Source of the DNA: Streptomyces sp. Edi4
GTDB lineage: Bacteria; Actinomycetota; Actinomycetes; Streptomycetales; Streptomycetaceae
DNA: 64,000 bases
Reading direction: 5' to 3'
Assembly (NCBI RefSeq): GCF_040253615.1
Contig: NZ_JBEJGY010000004.1
Span: forward strand, 7,378,001 to 7,442,000
Part shown: in pieces, positions 44,009-52,831 of the stretch
Layout of the letters: the number at the start of each line of letters is the position of its first letter
Numbering within the stretch: the first letter of the stretch is position 1
Notes under the pieces: model-generated
What the model was told of the DNA's origin: nothing
Database searches by the model: none
What the model saw: only the letters and a program-made list of their open reading frames with translations
Translations under genes and position numbers: made by a program

Positions 44009-45160
44009 ATGGCCAAAAACAGCAGCTCCGCAACCACCGTCCCCGACACCGCGTGGCTGGGGCGCGGGCGCCACTTCGGGCCCGAGCCCGAGCTCGACGT
44101 GCGCCGCAACCTGATCGCCCTCCAGGCGGCCGGGGTGCTGGACGCGTTCCTGGATCTCGACCCCGCCGAGGCGGCCCGCTCCACCGTCCTGCACCCCAGG
44201 GACGAGTCCGCCGACCCCGGCCCGCTGGCTCGGCGCGTCTTCGAGGCGCGCTGGCGGGCGGCCGGTGACGTGCCGGTGCGCGCGCAGCTCACCACGTACG
44301 ACCCCGAGTCCCGGCGCAAGGAGGGTGAAGGTGTCACCTGGGTGCTCGCCGCCGAGGCCGAGTGCGCGTGGGACATGAACTGGCTCTCGCCCGCCACCAT
44401 GTTCTGGCCGGACAGCGACCGCGTCGCCTGGGACCACGACACGGTGGCGGACCTGCGTCTGCGGACGACCAACCATCTGCCCAAGGACGACGACGAGCTG
44501 CGCCACCTGCTGCGGGACTGCACCCGTCAGAGCTGGTACATCCATGTCGTGGTGCACGAGGCGATGACCCCGGACGTGAAGGGGCAGCAGCCCATCTCGA
44601 CGTTCCTGCCGCCGAGCCTGCGCCATCGTGTGATCGAGCACCGGGGCACGCCGGAGCAGGCGCAGATCGCCGACTTCGCGATGAAGCGGGAGCTGAGCGT
44701 GCGGATGCCGCGCGGCGGCGCCGTCGTCCTGCCGTCGGCGGGGCAGGGGCCCGAGTACGACGCGGAGCGCTACACCGTGCGCACGGTCTTCCTCGACGGC
44801 TCCCGGCCCACCGAACTCCTCGACCGCATCAAGGAGTTCTCCGTTCTGCCCCGTCCGATGCCGGCCGACGCCGAGCGGGCCCTGACGCGCCTGCGCCAGG
44901 GCTGGCACCTGCTGACGCCGGACGAGGAACTGGTGCACGCGCAGGCCATGGTCACCAAGTACGCCGAAGCGCTGGACGCGATGACGACGTCGCGCGACCT
45001 GTACCGGGAAGCGGCGGAGGCGGCGCAGGCCGCGCTGGCCGAGACGAGCGGCGGCGACGGGCTCCTGCGGGCGCCGGTGCCACGGCCGTTGAAGGCGGAC
45101 GCCTCTCCGCTGACCGCGCTCACCAAGGCGTTCGGCCGCTTCCGGGACCCCAACAAGTAG
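44009..45160 (+). CDS. Uncharacterised protein
   Basis: A 383-residue soluble protein that I do not recognise. It begins MAKNSSSATTVPDTAWLGRG, is rich in Asp/Glu/Arg with no signal peptide or membrane segment, and has an aromatic-rich central part (RQSWYIHVVVHEAMTPDVKG) and a helical Ala-rich C-terminal third ending LTKAFGRFRDPNK. Codon use is typical of the window, so it is a real gene. ATG 44009 has only a weak site; the frame reaches back to 43934. It is transcribed alone, divergently from mutA. Confidence 0.8.
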   Translation: MAKNSSSATTVPDTAWLGRGRHFGPEPELDVRRNLIALQAAGVLDAFLDLDPAEAARSTVLHPRDESADPGPLARRVFEARWRAAGDVPVRAQLTTYDPESRRKEGEGVTWVLAAEAECAWDMNWLSPATMFWPDSDRVAWDHDTVADLRLRTTNHLPKDDDELRHLLRDCTRQSWYIHVVVHEAMTPDVKGQQPISTFLPPSLRHRVIEHRGTPEQAQIADFAMKRELSVRMPRGGAVVLPSAGQGPEYDAERYTVRTVFLDGSRPTELLDRIKEFSVLPRPMPADAERALTRLRQGWHLLTPDEELVHAQAMVTKYAEALDAMTTSRDLYREAAEAAQAALAETSGGDGLLRAPVPRPLKADASPLTALTKAFGRFRDPNK

Positions 45161-45394
45161 CCGTATCGGGGGTGTTGAGGCAAGAGGCGTCCGCTGCGAC
45201 GGAGCGTCGGCAGGCGTCCAGAAGGGCGCTGAGGCGGCGCGACGCAGGCCCCGGACGGGGCGGCGAGGTAGTCCGGACGAACGGCGCGGGAGCGATGAAG
45301 GGGCGGAAGGCGACCCGGTCGCCGGGGTCGACGCCGACCTGCGCCGCGTAGAACCTCGCCCAGCCCGGCCGGCCGGTCCCGGCGCCGCGAGGAG

Positions 45395-45577
45395 TTAGTC
45401 GCTCCGCAGGGGCAGATGCACCAGGTCGGGGCTGCGGTCCGCGCCACGGATGAACGCGGCGGCCCACGCGCCCTCGCTTACCCGTCGCAGGCGCCGGGCG
45501 GCCGGGGCGCCGTGCGACTCCACGGACAGGCGCCCGCTCGCCGAGGCCGGACCGTAGTGCGCCTGCCGCAACTCCAC
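45395..45577 (-). CDS. Possible small protein of unknown function
   Basis: A 60-residue open frame, basic and Arg/Ala-rich (ELRQAHYGPASASGRLS ... GAWAAAFIRGADRSPD), starts at GTG 45577 with GGAGG about ten bases upstream. A longer version could start at ATG 45619. It is supported only by the ribosome binding site and coding-like composition. It is downstream of the SulP gene on the same strand. Confidence 0.35.
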   Translation of the reverse strand: MELRQAHYGPASASGRLSVESHGAPAARRLRRVSEGAWAAAFIRGADRSPDLVHLPLRSD

Positions 45578-45829
45578 AGGTCCCCGCCTCCATTCATCAC
45601 GATTCTTGATCAACCACATGGCGAATCGCGTCTTGGTCCCACTCGGTCCCCGCGTTTGAATGAGCACCAAGCGCCGGCCGGCGCCCCCCTCGATCGAGGC
45701 GGGGCTGAGGAGACGGTAACGGGCGCACAGGCGGCCACGCGGGCGACGAGGGCTGGGGGCCGTCCGAACCCGGCGTCCCCGAACCAGGCACCCCGGATCC
45801 CGGCGTCCCCGAACCGACGCCCCCAACTC
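45578..45829. other. Non-coding gap downstream of the SulP gene
   Basis: There is no convincing gene in this 252-base gap. Near 45770-45830 are short repeats of a GATCCCGGCGTCCCCGAACC-like unit. Together with 45161-45394, where I see nothing either, it separates the uncharacterised 44009 gene from the SulP gene. Confidence 0.3.
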
Positions 45830-47335
45830 TCAGTTGCCGCCGGTCAGTTCGCCACTCAGGGTCTCGTGGATGCGGGCGCTCGGCCGGTTGAGGCCGACGA
45901 TCTCCACGGTCTTGCCGCGCTGGGCGTACTTCGTCTCGATGGCGTCGAGCGCGGCCACGGACGACGCGTCCCAGATGTGGGTGTCGGCGAGGTCGATGAC
46001 GACCTGGTCCGGGTCGGTGGCGTACTGGAAGCGGCCGACCAGGTCGTCGCAGGAGGCGAAGAAGAGTTCGCCGGTGACGCGGTAGACGACCTGAGTGCCG
46101 TCGGGGTCGACGACGGCGGTGATGTCCGCGAGACGGGCCACGCGCCTGGTGAAGATCACCATCGCGGTCACGGTGCCGGCCACCACGCCGATCGCCAGGT
46201 TGTGCGTGGCGACGACGACCACGACCGTGAGCACCATGACGGCGATCTCCCCGGCCGGCATCCGCCGAAGCGTCTCGGGGGCGATGGAGTGCCAGTCGAA
46301 CGTCGCGAACGACACCATCACCATCACCGCGACCAGAGCGGCCATCGGGATGTCAGAGACGACCGGCCCGAAGACGACGCACAGCACCATCAGGAACACG
46401 CCCGCGAGGAAGGTGGAAAGCCGCGTACGCGCGCCGGACACCCGCACGTTGATCATCGTCTGGCCGATCATGGCGCAGCCGCCCATGCCGCCGAAGAACC
46501 CGGTGACGATGTTGGCGATGCCCTGGCCGATGGACTCGCGGGTCTTGTTGGAAGGGGTGTCGGTGATGTCGTCGACGAGTTTCGCGGTCATCAGCGACTC
46601 CATCAGACCCACCAGGGCCATGGCGAGTGCGTACGGGGCGATCGTGGTCAGCGTGTCGAGTGTGATCGGCACGTCGGGCAGGCCGGGGGTCGGCAGCGAG
46701 GACGGCAGCTCGCCCTTGTCGCCGACCGTGGGCACCGCGATCGCGGCGGCGACGGTGACAGCGGTGAGGACCACGATGGAGACCAGGGGAGCGGGTACGA
46801 CCTTGGTGATCCTCGGGAACAGCACCATGAGGGCGAGACCGCCGACGATCAGCGGATAGACGGCCCACGGCACGTGGCGCATCTCCGGAACCTGGGCCAT
46901 GAAGACGAGGATGGCCAGGGCGTTGACGAAGCCGACCATCACCGAGCGCGGCACGAACCGCACCAGCCGCGCCACTCCGAGCGCACCCAGGACGATCTGG
47001 AGAACACCGGCAAGGATCACTGCGGCGACCAGGTGCCCGAAGCCGTGCTCGCGGTAGAGCGGCGCCATGACCAGCGCCACGGCGCCGGTGGCCGCCGAGA
47101 TCATGGCGCGCCGCCCGCCGACGACGGAGATGGTGACGGCCATCGTGAACGAGGCGAACAGACCGATCGCCGGGTCGACGCCGACGATGACCGAGAAGGA
47201 GATCGCCTCGGGAATCAGCGCGAGCCCCACCACCAGGCCGGCCAGCACCTCGGTGCGCCAGACCCGGGGATCGCCGAGCCAGTCGGGCTTGAGGCCGCGC
47301 AGCCGGGCGGCCGGACGCGGAGGGGACGTCGTCAA
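45830..47335 (-). CDS. SulP-family anion transporter with STAS domain
   Basis: The 501-residue protein has an N-terminal membrane domain of about 10-14 hydrophobic helices, with the SulP signature GLVVGLALIPEAISFSVIVG in helix 1, and a C-terminal STAS domain (TDPDQVVIDLADTHIWDASSVAALD). Family members move sulfate, bicarbonate or other anions; the substrate is not readable, and no carbonic anhydrase gene adjoins it. TTG 47335 is the probable start, with a weak GACAGG site. The large gap upstream contains an inverted repeat. Confidence 0.92.
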   Translation of the reverse strand: MTTSPPRPAARLRGLKPDWLGDPRVWRTEVLAGLVVGLALIPEAISFSVIVGVDPAIGLFASFTMAVTISVVGGRRAMISAATGAVALVMAPLYREHGFGHLVAAVILAGVLQIVLGALGVARLVRFVPRSVMVGFVNALAILVFMAQVPEMRHVPWAVYPLIVGGLALMVLFPRITKVVPAPLVSIVVLTAVTVAAAIAVPTVGDKGELPSSLPTPGLPDVPITLDTLTTIAPYALAMALVGLMESLMTAKLVDDITDTPSNKTRESIGQGIANIVTGFFGGMGGCAMIGQTMINVRVSGARTRLSTFLAGVFLMVLCVVFGPVVSDIPMAALVAVMVMVSFATFDWHSIAPETLRRMPAGEIAVMVLTVVVVVATHNLAIGVVAGTVTAMVIFTRRVARLADITAVVDPDGTQVVYRVTGELFFASCDDLVGRFQYATDPDQVVIDLADTHIWDASSVAALDAIETKYAQRGKTVEIVGLNRPSARIHETLSGELTGGN

Positions 47336-47843
47336 GAGGGGTACCTGTCGTGCTCGGGCACGCGGGCGGCGCCACGGCGTGCGGGGATGGGGACGGGAAG
47401 GGGAACGGGGACGGCCCGGGACACCCTGCGCGGGTCCACGGGCGTGGGCAAAAGGTGATCACCGCGGCCGACGTGCGGGCCGCTCGCGCCGGCGGCGTTC
47501 CTGGAGGCGGGGCCGGTCGCTCAGGGGTGAGGCGTCACGGTGGGCAGGAGGCGGCGCGGGCCACCAGGGTCATGCGCACGCCTTCTCCTGCCGGCTTCGG
47601 TCCGCACCGGGGGCGGTGTCGGCCCCGGCACGGCAGTAGTCGCGGGAGTGCCGTCCGGCTGTGCCGCGAGGGGTACGCACCTGGCCGTTCCCGGCGTTGT
47701 CGACGTCAACTTTACCTTGACGGCACGGGCGGAGACCGGCCCGTCCGGCCCTCCCTCGCAGGTCCGGTCCGGTCCGATCCGGCGCGGCGGGGGCGGGCGC
47801 GGAACACGGGTCGGCGGGGGCGGGGCCCGGTGGGTTCGACGGG
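47336..47843. promoter_or_regulatory. Non-coding region upstream of the SulP gene with an inverted repeat
   Basis: This 508-base gap has no supported gene. It contains CGTCAA-CTTTACC-TTGACG at 47704-47722, a perfect 6-bp dyad with a 7-base AT-rich spacer in otherwise very GC-rich DNA. That is a plausible operator or promoter element for SulP transcription leftward. Confidence 0.35.
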
Positions 47844-48476
47844 TCAGGCCTGACCGGAGGCCGCGCGAGCCTCCGCGACGTTCGTCAGATCCTTGAGCCA
47901 CGCGTCGAGACCCGCGCGGAGGATGCCGGTCGCGGCCGGGACGTTCGCATCCACCTGCGGACCGGTGTGGGTCTCCTCGGTGCGTACGAGGACACCGCCC
48001 TTGATCTTGGTGAAGTTCCACACGTGGACGCCGTCGATGTGCAGCCCCTCACCGATCGCGGGCCCGGTCCAGCGAATGCAGGAGGCGTGCTTGATCTGCT
48101 TGACGGTGGAGGTGATGTCCAGGCTGGTGGCGGGGGTCGCGGGGTTGGGCGGCACGGGGGTCGTCCACCGGAACGCCGATCCGGCTCGGAGCGGACCGTG
48201 GTCGAGGCGGGCGGCGGTCTTGACGGCGCCCTGCCAGGACGGCCAGCGCGCCACGTCCGTCTGCACCTTCCAGATGGTGCTCAGCGGCGCATGGATCACG
48301 GTCTCGGTCCGGTAGCGGACGCGGGCGTCGGGATCGACGCCCTGGCCCCGGCAGGTGAGCGAGGCGGCCGAGCGCGAAGAGGCCCCCGCGGGCGCCACGG
48401 CGGCACCGAGGAGCGTGGCCACGAGCGGGAGAGAGACGAAGGCGGCGCGGGCGCCGGTGCTGCGGAGGGTGAACAT
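47844..48476 (-). CDS. Secreted SRPBCC-family (START/polyketide-cyclase-like) protein
   Basis: The 210-residue protein begins with a signal peptide (FVSLPLVATLLGAAVAPAG, probable cut near residue 33) and continues with the SRPBCC ligand-binding fold: RYRTETVIHAPLSTIWKVQTD, then WPSWQGAVKTA and a C-terminal long helix ILRAGLDAWLKDLTNVAEA. Exported members of this lipid/polyketide-binding fold are uncommon. The two cysteines in the mature part could form a disulfide. ATG 48476 follows AGGAGA. It is divergent from a PLP-enzyme gene, with a heptamer repeat between them. Confidence 0.85.
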   Translation of the reverse strand: MFTLRSTGARAAFVSLPLVATLLGAAVAPAGASSRSAASLTCRGQGVDPDARVRYRTETVIHAPLSTIWKVQTDVARWPSWQGAVKTAARLDHGPLRAGSAFRWTTPVPPNPATPATSLDITSTVKQIKHASCIRWTGPAIGEGLHIDGVHVWNFTKIKGGVLVRTEETHTGPQVDANVPAATGILRAGLDAWLKDLTNVAEARAASGQA

Positions 48477-48517
48477 AGGGCTCTCCTGGTCACAAAGTCG
48501 GAAGTCAACGTTCGTCA

Positions 48518-48566
48518 GGGCAGTGGGCAGTGGGCAGTGGGCAGTGGGCGGTAGGTGGTAGGTGGT
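48518..48566. repeat. Heptanucleotide tandem repeat
   Basis: Four exact GGGCAGT units (48518-48545) are followed by GGGCGGT (48546-48552) and two AGGTGGT units (48553-48566), a continuous 7-base period. It lies 42 bases upstream of the secreted SRPBCC gene start, where copy-number change could alter promoter spacing. Confidence 0.85.
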
Positions 48567-48634
48567 GGACGGTATGCGTACGGACTCGGCTGCCGGGTGA
48601 AGGGCGCGGACGTGTTCGGCGGCCGTCAGTCGCG

Positions 48635-48690
48635 ACTGCCTACCTATAGCCATTGCCGTTAGTTAGAGGGTGTAACGTTTATAACGTCCA
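48635..48690. promoter_or_regulatory. AT-rich promoter region with ACGTT-TAT-AACGT dyad
   Basis: The local GC drop around 48640-48710 contains the perfect inverted repeat ACGTT-TAT-AACGT at 48675-48687. It lies in the 352-base gap between the SRPBCC gene (left) and the PLP-enzyme gene (right), so it may be an operator for either. Confidence 0.45.
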
Positions 48691-48828
48691 TGAATGCATA
48701 TCGTCAAGAGGTGGTGATGCCGGGGGAGTTGGTGCCTGTGGTGGTGTGTACGGAGTGGCGGGCGGTCCCGTGGGTGAGCGCGGACCGGCACGCCTGGAGC
48801 GGCCGGGGACTGGACCGAACGCGGGGGA

Positions 48829-49974
48829 GTGTCGCACCCTGGTCGGATGCCTCGCGACGCTGCTCACCTCGCCACCGGGCCGCTCCCTCTGTTCTGGTCA
48901 ACCCGGCGCGGCGGCCGCGCCTGGCGGTGCGAGCCCGCGCCGTCCGGTGCGCGCGACTTCCACGCCGGGCTGCCCGACTACGAGCCCACTCCATTGGTCG
49001 AACTACCTTCTTTGGCAATGGAGTTGGGGCTGGGCCGCGTGTTCGTCAAGGACGAGTCGTGCCGGCTCGGGCTGCCCTCGTTCAAGGCGCTGGGGGCGTC
49101 CTGGGCGATCCGGCGTGTGCTCGACGAACGGACCGCGTGCGGCGAAGGGGCGGGACGCGTCACGCTGGTGACCGCCACCGACGGCAACCACGGCCGCGCC
49201 GTGGCCCGCATGGCGCATCGCCTCGGGCAGCGGGCCCACGTCTTCGTCCCGCGCGGTGTCCATCCCCGGGCGGTGGCCGCCATCGCCGCCGAGCGGGCGG
49301 GGATCAGCGAGGTGGCCGGGCCGTACGACGAGGCGGTACGCCGTGCGGCGGAGGCGGCCGCCGCGCCGGACGCGGTCCTCGTCCAGGACACGGCCTGGCC
49401 CGGCTACGAGCGGATCCCCGGTTGGATCGTCGAGGGCTACTCCACCCTCTGCGCCGAACTGGACGAGCAGTTGGCCGCGCGCGGGGTGGGCGAGGGGCCC
49501 GATCTGGTCGCCGTGCCGGTCGGCGTGGGATCGCTGGCCCAGGCCGTGGTGCGGCACTACCGGAGCCTTGCGCCCGGCCGGCGTTCTCCGGCGCTCCTTT
49601 CGGTGGAACCGCAGGCCGCGGCCTGCGTGCTGAGCGGCCTCACGCGCGGAGCACGCACCAGCATCACCACGGGCGACACCACGATGGTCGGCCTGAACTG
49701 CGGCACCCCCTCCAGCATCGCCTGGCCCTACCTCCGCGCGGGTCTGGACGCCTCGGTCGCCGTCCCGGATCCGGCCACGGCCGACGCGGTGGCCCGTCTG
49801 GCATCCCTCGGCGTGTCCTCGGGCCCCTGTGGCGCGGCCGCGCTCGCCGGAATGCGGACGGTGCTCGGCGGCGCGGGCGCCGAACGACGCCGTACGACGC
49901 TGGGGCTCGGCCCCGACTCGACCGTCGTCCTTCTCAGCACCGAGGGGGTCGAGGCCAACCCCCCGGCTCCTTGA
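48829..49974 (+). CDS. PLP-dependent enzyme, diaminopropionate ammonia-lyase-like
   Basis: The 381-residue fold-type II PLP enzyme has the Schiff-base Lys at about residue 86 in GLPSFKALGASWA, the phosphate-binding ATDGNHGRAVA loop and GVGSLAQAVV near the C-terminal half. The N-terminal FHAGLPDYEPTPLVELPSLA is characteristic of 2,3-diaminopropionate ammonia-lyases (DpaL), which degrade that amino acid to pyruvate and ammonia; threonine dehydratase-like relatives are the alternative. GTG 48829 is used; ATG 48847 is equally plausible. 2,3-Diaminopropionate is an antibiotic building block, so a self-resistance role is conceivable, but no partner genes adjoin. Confidence 0.82.
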   Translation: MSHPGRMPRDAAHLATGPLPLFWSTRRGGRAWRCEPAPSGARDFHAGLPDYEPTPLVELPSLAMELGLGRVFVKDESCRLGLPSFKALGASWAIRRVLDERTACGEGAGRVTLVTATDGNHGRAVARMAHRLGQRAHVFVPRGVHPRAVAAIAAERAGISEVAGPYDEAVRRAAEAAAAPDAVLVQDTAWPGYERIPGWIVEGYSTLCAELDEQLAARGVGEGPDLVAVPVGVGSLAQAVVRHYRSLAPGRRSPALLSVEPQAAACVLSGLTRGARTSITTGDTTMVGLNCGTPSSIAWPYLRAGLDASVAVPDPATADAVARLASLGVSSGPCGAAALAGMRTVLGGAGAERRRTTLGLGPDSTVVLLSTEGVEANPPAP

Positions 49975-50018
49975 GGCAGGTTGAGCCAACCTCCGCTTCC
50001 TTGAGGCAGGTTGAGGAG
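49968..50018 (+). repeat. 30-bp-period direct repeat at a gene end
   Basis: The 15-mer TTGAGGCAGGTTGAG occurs at 49971-49985 and 50001-50015, embedded in a longer similar unit. The first copy overlaps the PLP-enzyme stop codon. Between them AGGTTG-AGC-CAACCT (49978-49992) forms a small hairpin that might assist termination. Confidence 0.7.
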
Positions 50019-50112
50019 GCGCGCCGCGTTTCGGTGGTCGCGGGCGGGCCGCCCGGGCATGGGGCCCCTAGGCTTCGGTCCGGCACCGGACCCGACCTCA
50101 GGAGCGCACACC

Positions 50113-50676
50113 GTGACCGACCCCGCAGCGGCCCACCCCCGCCCCGTACCGGCATACCCCTACCCCGACGCCCACTGCCCGGACGGGACGCCCGCCCCGC
50201 ACGCACTGCTCGCGCCCGTTACCGGCTTTCTGGGCACCTGGTTCGGACGCGGCGAGGGCGGCTATCCGACTCTGGAGGGGGACTTCGCGTACGAGCAGGA
50301 AGTCACCTTCACCCACGACGGCCGCCCCTTCCTGCGCTACGAGGCGCGGGCCTGGCTCATCGGCGCCGACGGCGCGCCCCTGCGCCCTTCGGCCCGCGAG
50401 AGCGGCTGGTGGCGGCTCCAGGCCGATGGCCGCGTGGAGGCCCTGATCACCCAGCCCACCGGTATCGCGGAGATCGCGGTCGGCGTCGCCACGGCCGGCA
50501 CGGTGGACATCCGTACCGGGCAGGTGGCGCTCACCCCCACGGCCAAGGAGGTCGACGCCACCCGAAGGCGCTATGAACTGACCGACGGCGAGACCCTGAC
50601 CTTCACCCACGACCTGGCCGCGATCGGCAACCCCCTGCACCACCATCTGTCCGCCGTCCTGCACCGCAGGAGCTGA
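50113..50676 (+). CDS. Nitrobindin-like heme-binding protein (DUF1794/THAP4-type beta-barrel)
   Basis: The 187-residue protein has the nitrobindin N-terminal motif LGTWFGRGEGGYPTLEGDF, a beta-rich middle, and a C-terminal segment FTHDLAAIGNPLHHHLSAVL whose histidines include the likely proximal heme ligand. Bacterial nitrobindins bind ferric heme and isomerise peroxynitrite to nitrate. GTG 50113 follows GGAG. It is followed by a strong hairpin at 50701-50720. Confidence 0.85.
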   Translation: MTDPAAAHPRPVPAYPYPDAHCPDGTPAPHALLAPVTGFLGTWFGRGEGGYPTLEGDFAYEQEVTFTHDGRPFLRYEARAWLIGADGAPLRPSARESGWWRLQADGRVEALITQPTGIAEIAVGVATAGTVDIRTGQVALTPTAKEVDATRRRYELTDGETLTFTHDLAAIGNPLHHHLSAVLHRRS

Positions 50677-50700
50677 CGGCTCGTCAAGCGCGGCAGGCGT

Positions 50701-50720
50701 TCCGGCGGTGACCCGCCGGA
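50701..50720 (+). terminator. Terminator hairpin after the nitrobindin-like gene
   Basis: TCCGGCGG-TGAC-CCGCCGGA is an 8-bp perfect stem with a 4-base loop, 25 bases after the stop. No T-run follows, as is common in this genus. Confidence 0.7.
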
Positions 50721-50912
50721 CCTGCGGTGACCTGCGGGAATCGGACGCCGTGGGGTGGCCCCGACGCGAGGCGTCCACCCCCGACGCGGCCCGTGGGCCC
50801 CGGCGCGCCCTCTCGTCCCAGGGTTTGGCTCTGGCCTTGTTGGCTACCCGGTGTGATGAGTCCTTCCCCGGGCTCTTTGTCGCGAGACAGATGAGGAGAG
50901 GACAGGTCTGAC

Positions 50913-51590
50913 ATGAACAATCGGCTGGGACTGGGGCTCGCGGTGGGCGCGGGCTATCTGCTCGGGCGTACGAAGAAGGCCAAACTCGCCTTCGGTATCG
51001 GCACGCTGGTCATGGGTAAACGCCTGCAATTGAGCCCACGGGCGATCGCGGACTTCGCGGCGGCGCAACTGGCCGACAACCCGCAGTTCAAGGAGATCGG
51101 CGACCAGCTGAGGGAGGACCTGCGCGGGGTCGGCAAGGCCGCGACGGGCGCGCTCATCAACCGCCAGATAGAAGGGCTCGCCGACCGGCTGCACGATCGC
51201 ACCCTCGATGTGCACGACCGAATGTCGGGCGTCATCCCCGGCGTGGTCGAATCCGACGACGAGAAGGACGAGAAGGACGAGAAGGGCGAGCAGGACGACG
51301 AGGAGCAGTCGGACGAGGACGGCGGGGCCCCCGCCAAGTCGACCGCGCGCCGGTCCTCGTCCCGGTCCTCCTCCCGGTCCTCGGGCCGGTCTTCGTCCAG
51401 GTCGTCCGACGGGGACGACAAGGCGTCGTCCAAGTCCCGCCCGGTCGGCGGAGCGGCCGCCAAGTCGGCCTCGTCGAAGGCGGCTTCGGCGAAGAAGACG
51501 GCCAAGTCGACGCAGCGCACGGCGAAGCGGGCACCCGCCAAGAAGACGGCGAGCCGGCGCGGCGGCAAGGGGGAGGGCGACCGTGGCTGA
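50913..51590 (+). CDS. Uncharacterised protein with Gly-rich N-terminal helix and basic Ser/Lys/Ala tail
   Basis: The 225-residue protein starts with a glycine-zipper-like segment, LGLGLAVGAGYLLGRTKKAK, then a helical region to about residue 110. An acidic stretch (ESDDEKDEKDEKGEQDDEEQ) follows, and a long basic low-complexity tail of Ser/Arg and Lys/Ala repeats resembling histone H1-like tails. Similar proteins in streptomycetes adjoin SRPBCC proteins near gas-vesicle-type loci, but I see no gvp gene here. ATG 50913 has GGAGAGG upstream. The end overlaps the next gene by 8 bases. Confidence 0.8.
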   Translation: MNNRLGLGLAVGAGYLLGRTKKAKLAFGIGTLVMGKRLQLSPRAIADFAAAQLADNPQFKEIGDQLREDLRGVGKAATGALINRQIEGLADRLHDRTLDVHDRMSGVIPGVVESDDEKDEKDEKGEQDDEEQSDEDGGAPAKSTARRSSSRSSSRSSGRSSSRSSDGDDKASSKSRPVGGAAAKSASSKAASAKKTAKSTQRTAKRAPAKKTASRRGGKGEGDRG

Positions 51591-52815
51591 GACGAAGAAC
51601 CCGCTGACCTCAAGCCCCGCCGCCGACCGGCTCAAGTCGGAGCTCCAGTCCTATCTGCTCGCCCAGGGCGAGCGGCTTCTCGTGGGCATGGGGCACAAGC
51701 TCGGCGAGACCACGGTCAAGCTCACCGACATCGCCGAGGGCCGCAGCCCCGGCTTCGCCAAGCTGGCCCTCGAAGGCGGCCGCAAGGTCGCCGAAGGCAA
51801 GGGCCCCGTGCGCGCCGCGGTGGAGATGGGCGCCTCCCACCTCAAGGACAACGCCAAGGACATGCTCAAGGGGCTCGGCGGTGGCCGCAAGAAGGGTGGC
51901 GCCGGGCGCAAGCCGACCGTGATCATGGAGTCCGTCGACGTGGGCGTGCCGGTGCGCGACGCCTACGACCAGTGGACCCAGTTCCAGTCGTTCGCCAGTT
52001 TCGCCAAGGGCGTCAAGAGCGCGACCGTCGCCGACGACACGACGTCGGACTGGAAGGTCAAGGTCTTCTGGTCCACCCGCAGTTGGAAGGCGCACACCAC
52101 CGAACAGGTGCCGGACGCGCGCATCGCGTGGACCTCCGAGGGCGCCAAGGGGACCGTCAAGGGCGTCGTCACCTTCCACCCGCTGGGTGAAAACCTCACC
52201 CGGGTGCTCCTGGTCATGGAGTACTACCCCAAGGGACTGTTCGAGAAGACGGGCAACATCTGGCGCGCCCAGGGCCGCCGTGCCCGCCTCGACCTCAAGA
52301 ACTTCGCCCGTCACACCGCGCTGCTCGGCGAGGCAGAGGGCGGCTGGCGCGGCGAGATCAGGGACGGCGAGGTCGTGGTCACGCACGAGGACGCGGTCGC
52401 CGAGGAGGAGGAGCGGGAGCCCGAGCAGAGCGATTCCCGCGAGGACGCCGACGAGGACGAGCCCGGCCGGGAGGAGGCGGAGGACGCCGAGCGCGGTCCC
52501 TCTTCCGACGAGGACCCGGAGGACCCCGAGGCGTACGACGACGAGGTTGAGGGCGACGAGGCCGACGAGGCCGACGAAGAGCCCGCCCAGGAGTACGAAG
52601 AGGACGACGAGGGCGAGTACGCGCAGGAGGACGAGGAGCCCGTCGAGGAGGAGTACGAGGACGAGGACGCGGACGGGGACGCGGAGCCCGCGGAGGGCGA
52701 GTACGCCGAGGACGCCGAAGAGGCGGACGAGGAAGAGCCGGAGGAGTCCGAGGAGGCGGCATCCGCGCGCAAGCGCCGCGCCTACGAGGGCTCCCGGAGC
52801 AACGCCCGCCGGTGA
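51583..52815 (+). CDS. SRPBCC-family protein with long acidic C-terminal tail
   Basis: The 410-residue protein has an N-terminal helical segment (RLKSELQSYLLAQGERLLVG), an SRPBCC domain at about residues 110-260 (VIMESVDVGVPVRDAYDQWTQ, KGVVTFHPLGENLTRVLLVM), and a tail of about 140 residues made largely of Glu, Asp and Ala. GTG 51583 is preceded by a GGGGGAGGG site inside the upstream gene and overlaps its end by 8 bases, so the two proteins are co-translated. The acidic tail against the partner's basic tail suggests they bind each other. The ligand is unknown. Confidence 0.85.
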   Translation: MAETKNPLTSSPAADRLKSELQSYLLAQGERLLVGMGHKLGETTVKLTDIAEGRSPGFAKLALEGGRKVAEGKGPVRAAVEMGASHLKDNAKDMLKGLGGGRKKGGAGRKPTVIMESVDVGVPVRDAYDQWTQFQSFASFAKGVKSATVADDTTSDWKVKVFWSTRSWKAHTTEQVPDARIAWTSEGAKGTVKGVVTFHPLGENLTRVLLVMEYYPKGLFEKTGNIWRAQGRRARLDLKNFARHTALLGEAEGGWRGEIRDGEVVVTHEDAVAEEEEREPEQSDSREDADEDEPGREEAEDAERGPSSDEDPEDPEAYDDEVEGDEADEADEEPAQEYEEDDEGEYAQEDEEPVEEEYEDEDADGDAEPAEGEYAEDAEEADEEEPEESEEAASARKRRAYEGSRSNARR

Positions 52816-52831
52816 CCTGCCGCGCGTGGCT

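Noticed and set aside
45416..47458. 680-codon open frame on the + strand opposite the SulP gene
   Set aside because: The product is a His/Asp/Gly/Arg string typical of the antisense of a membrane protein; the minus strand encodes an evident SulP transporter.
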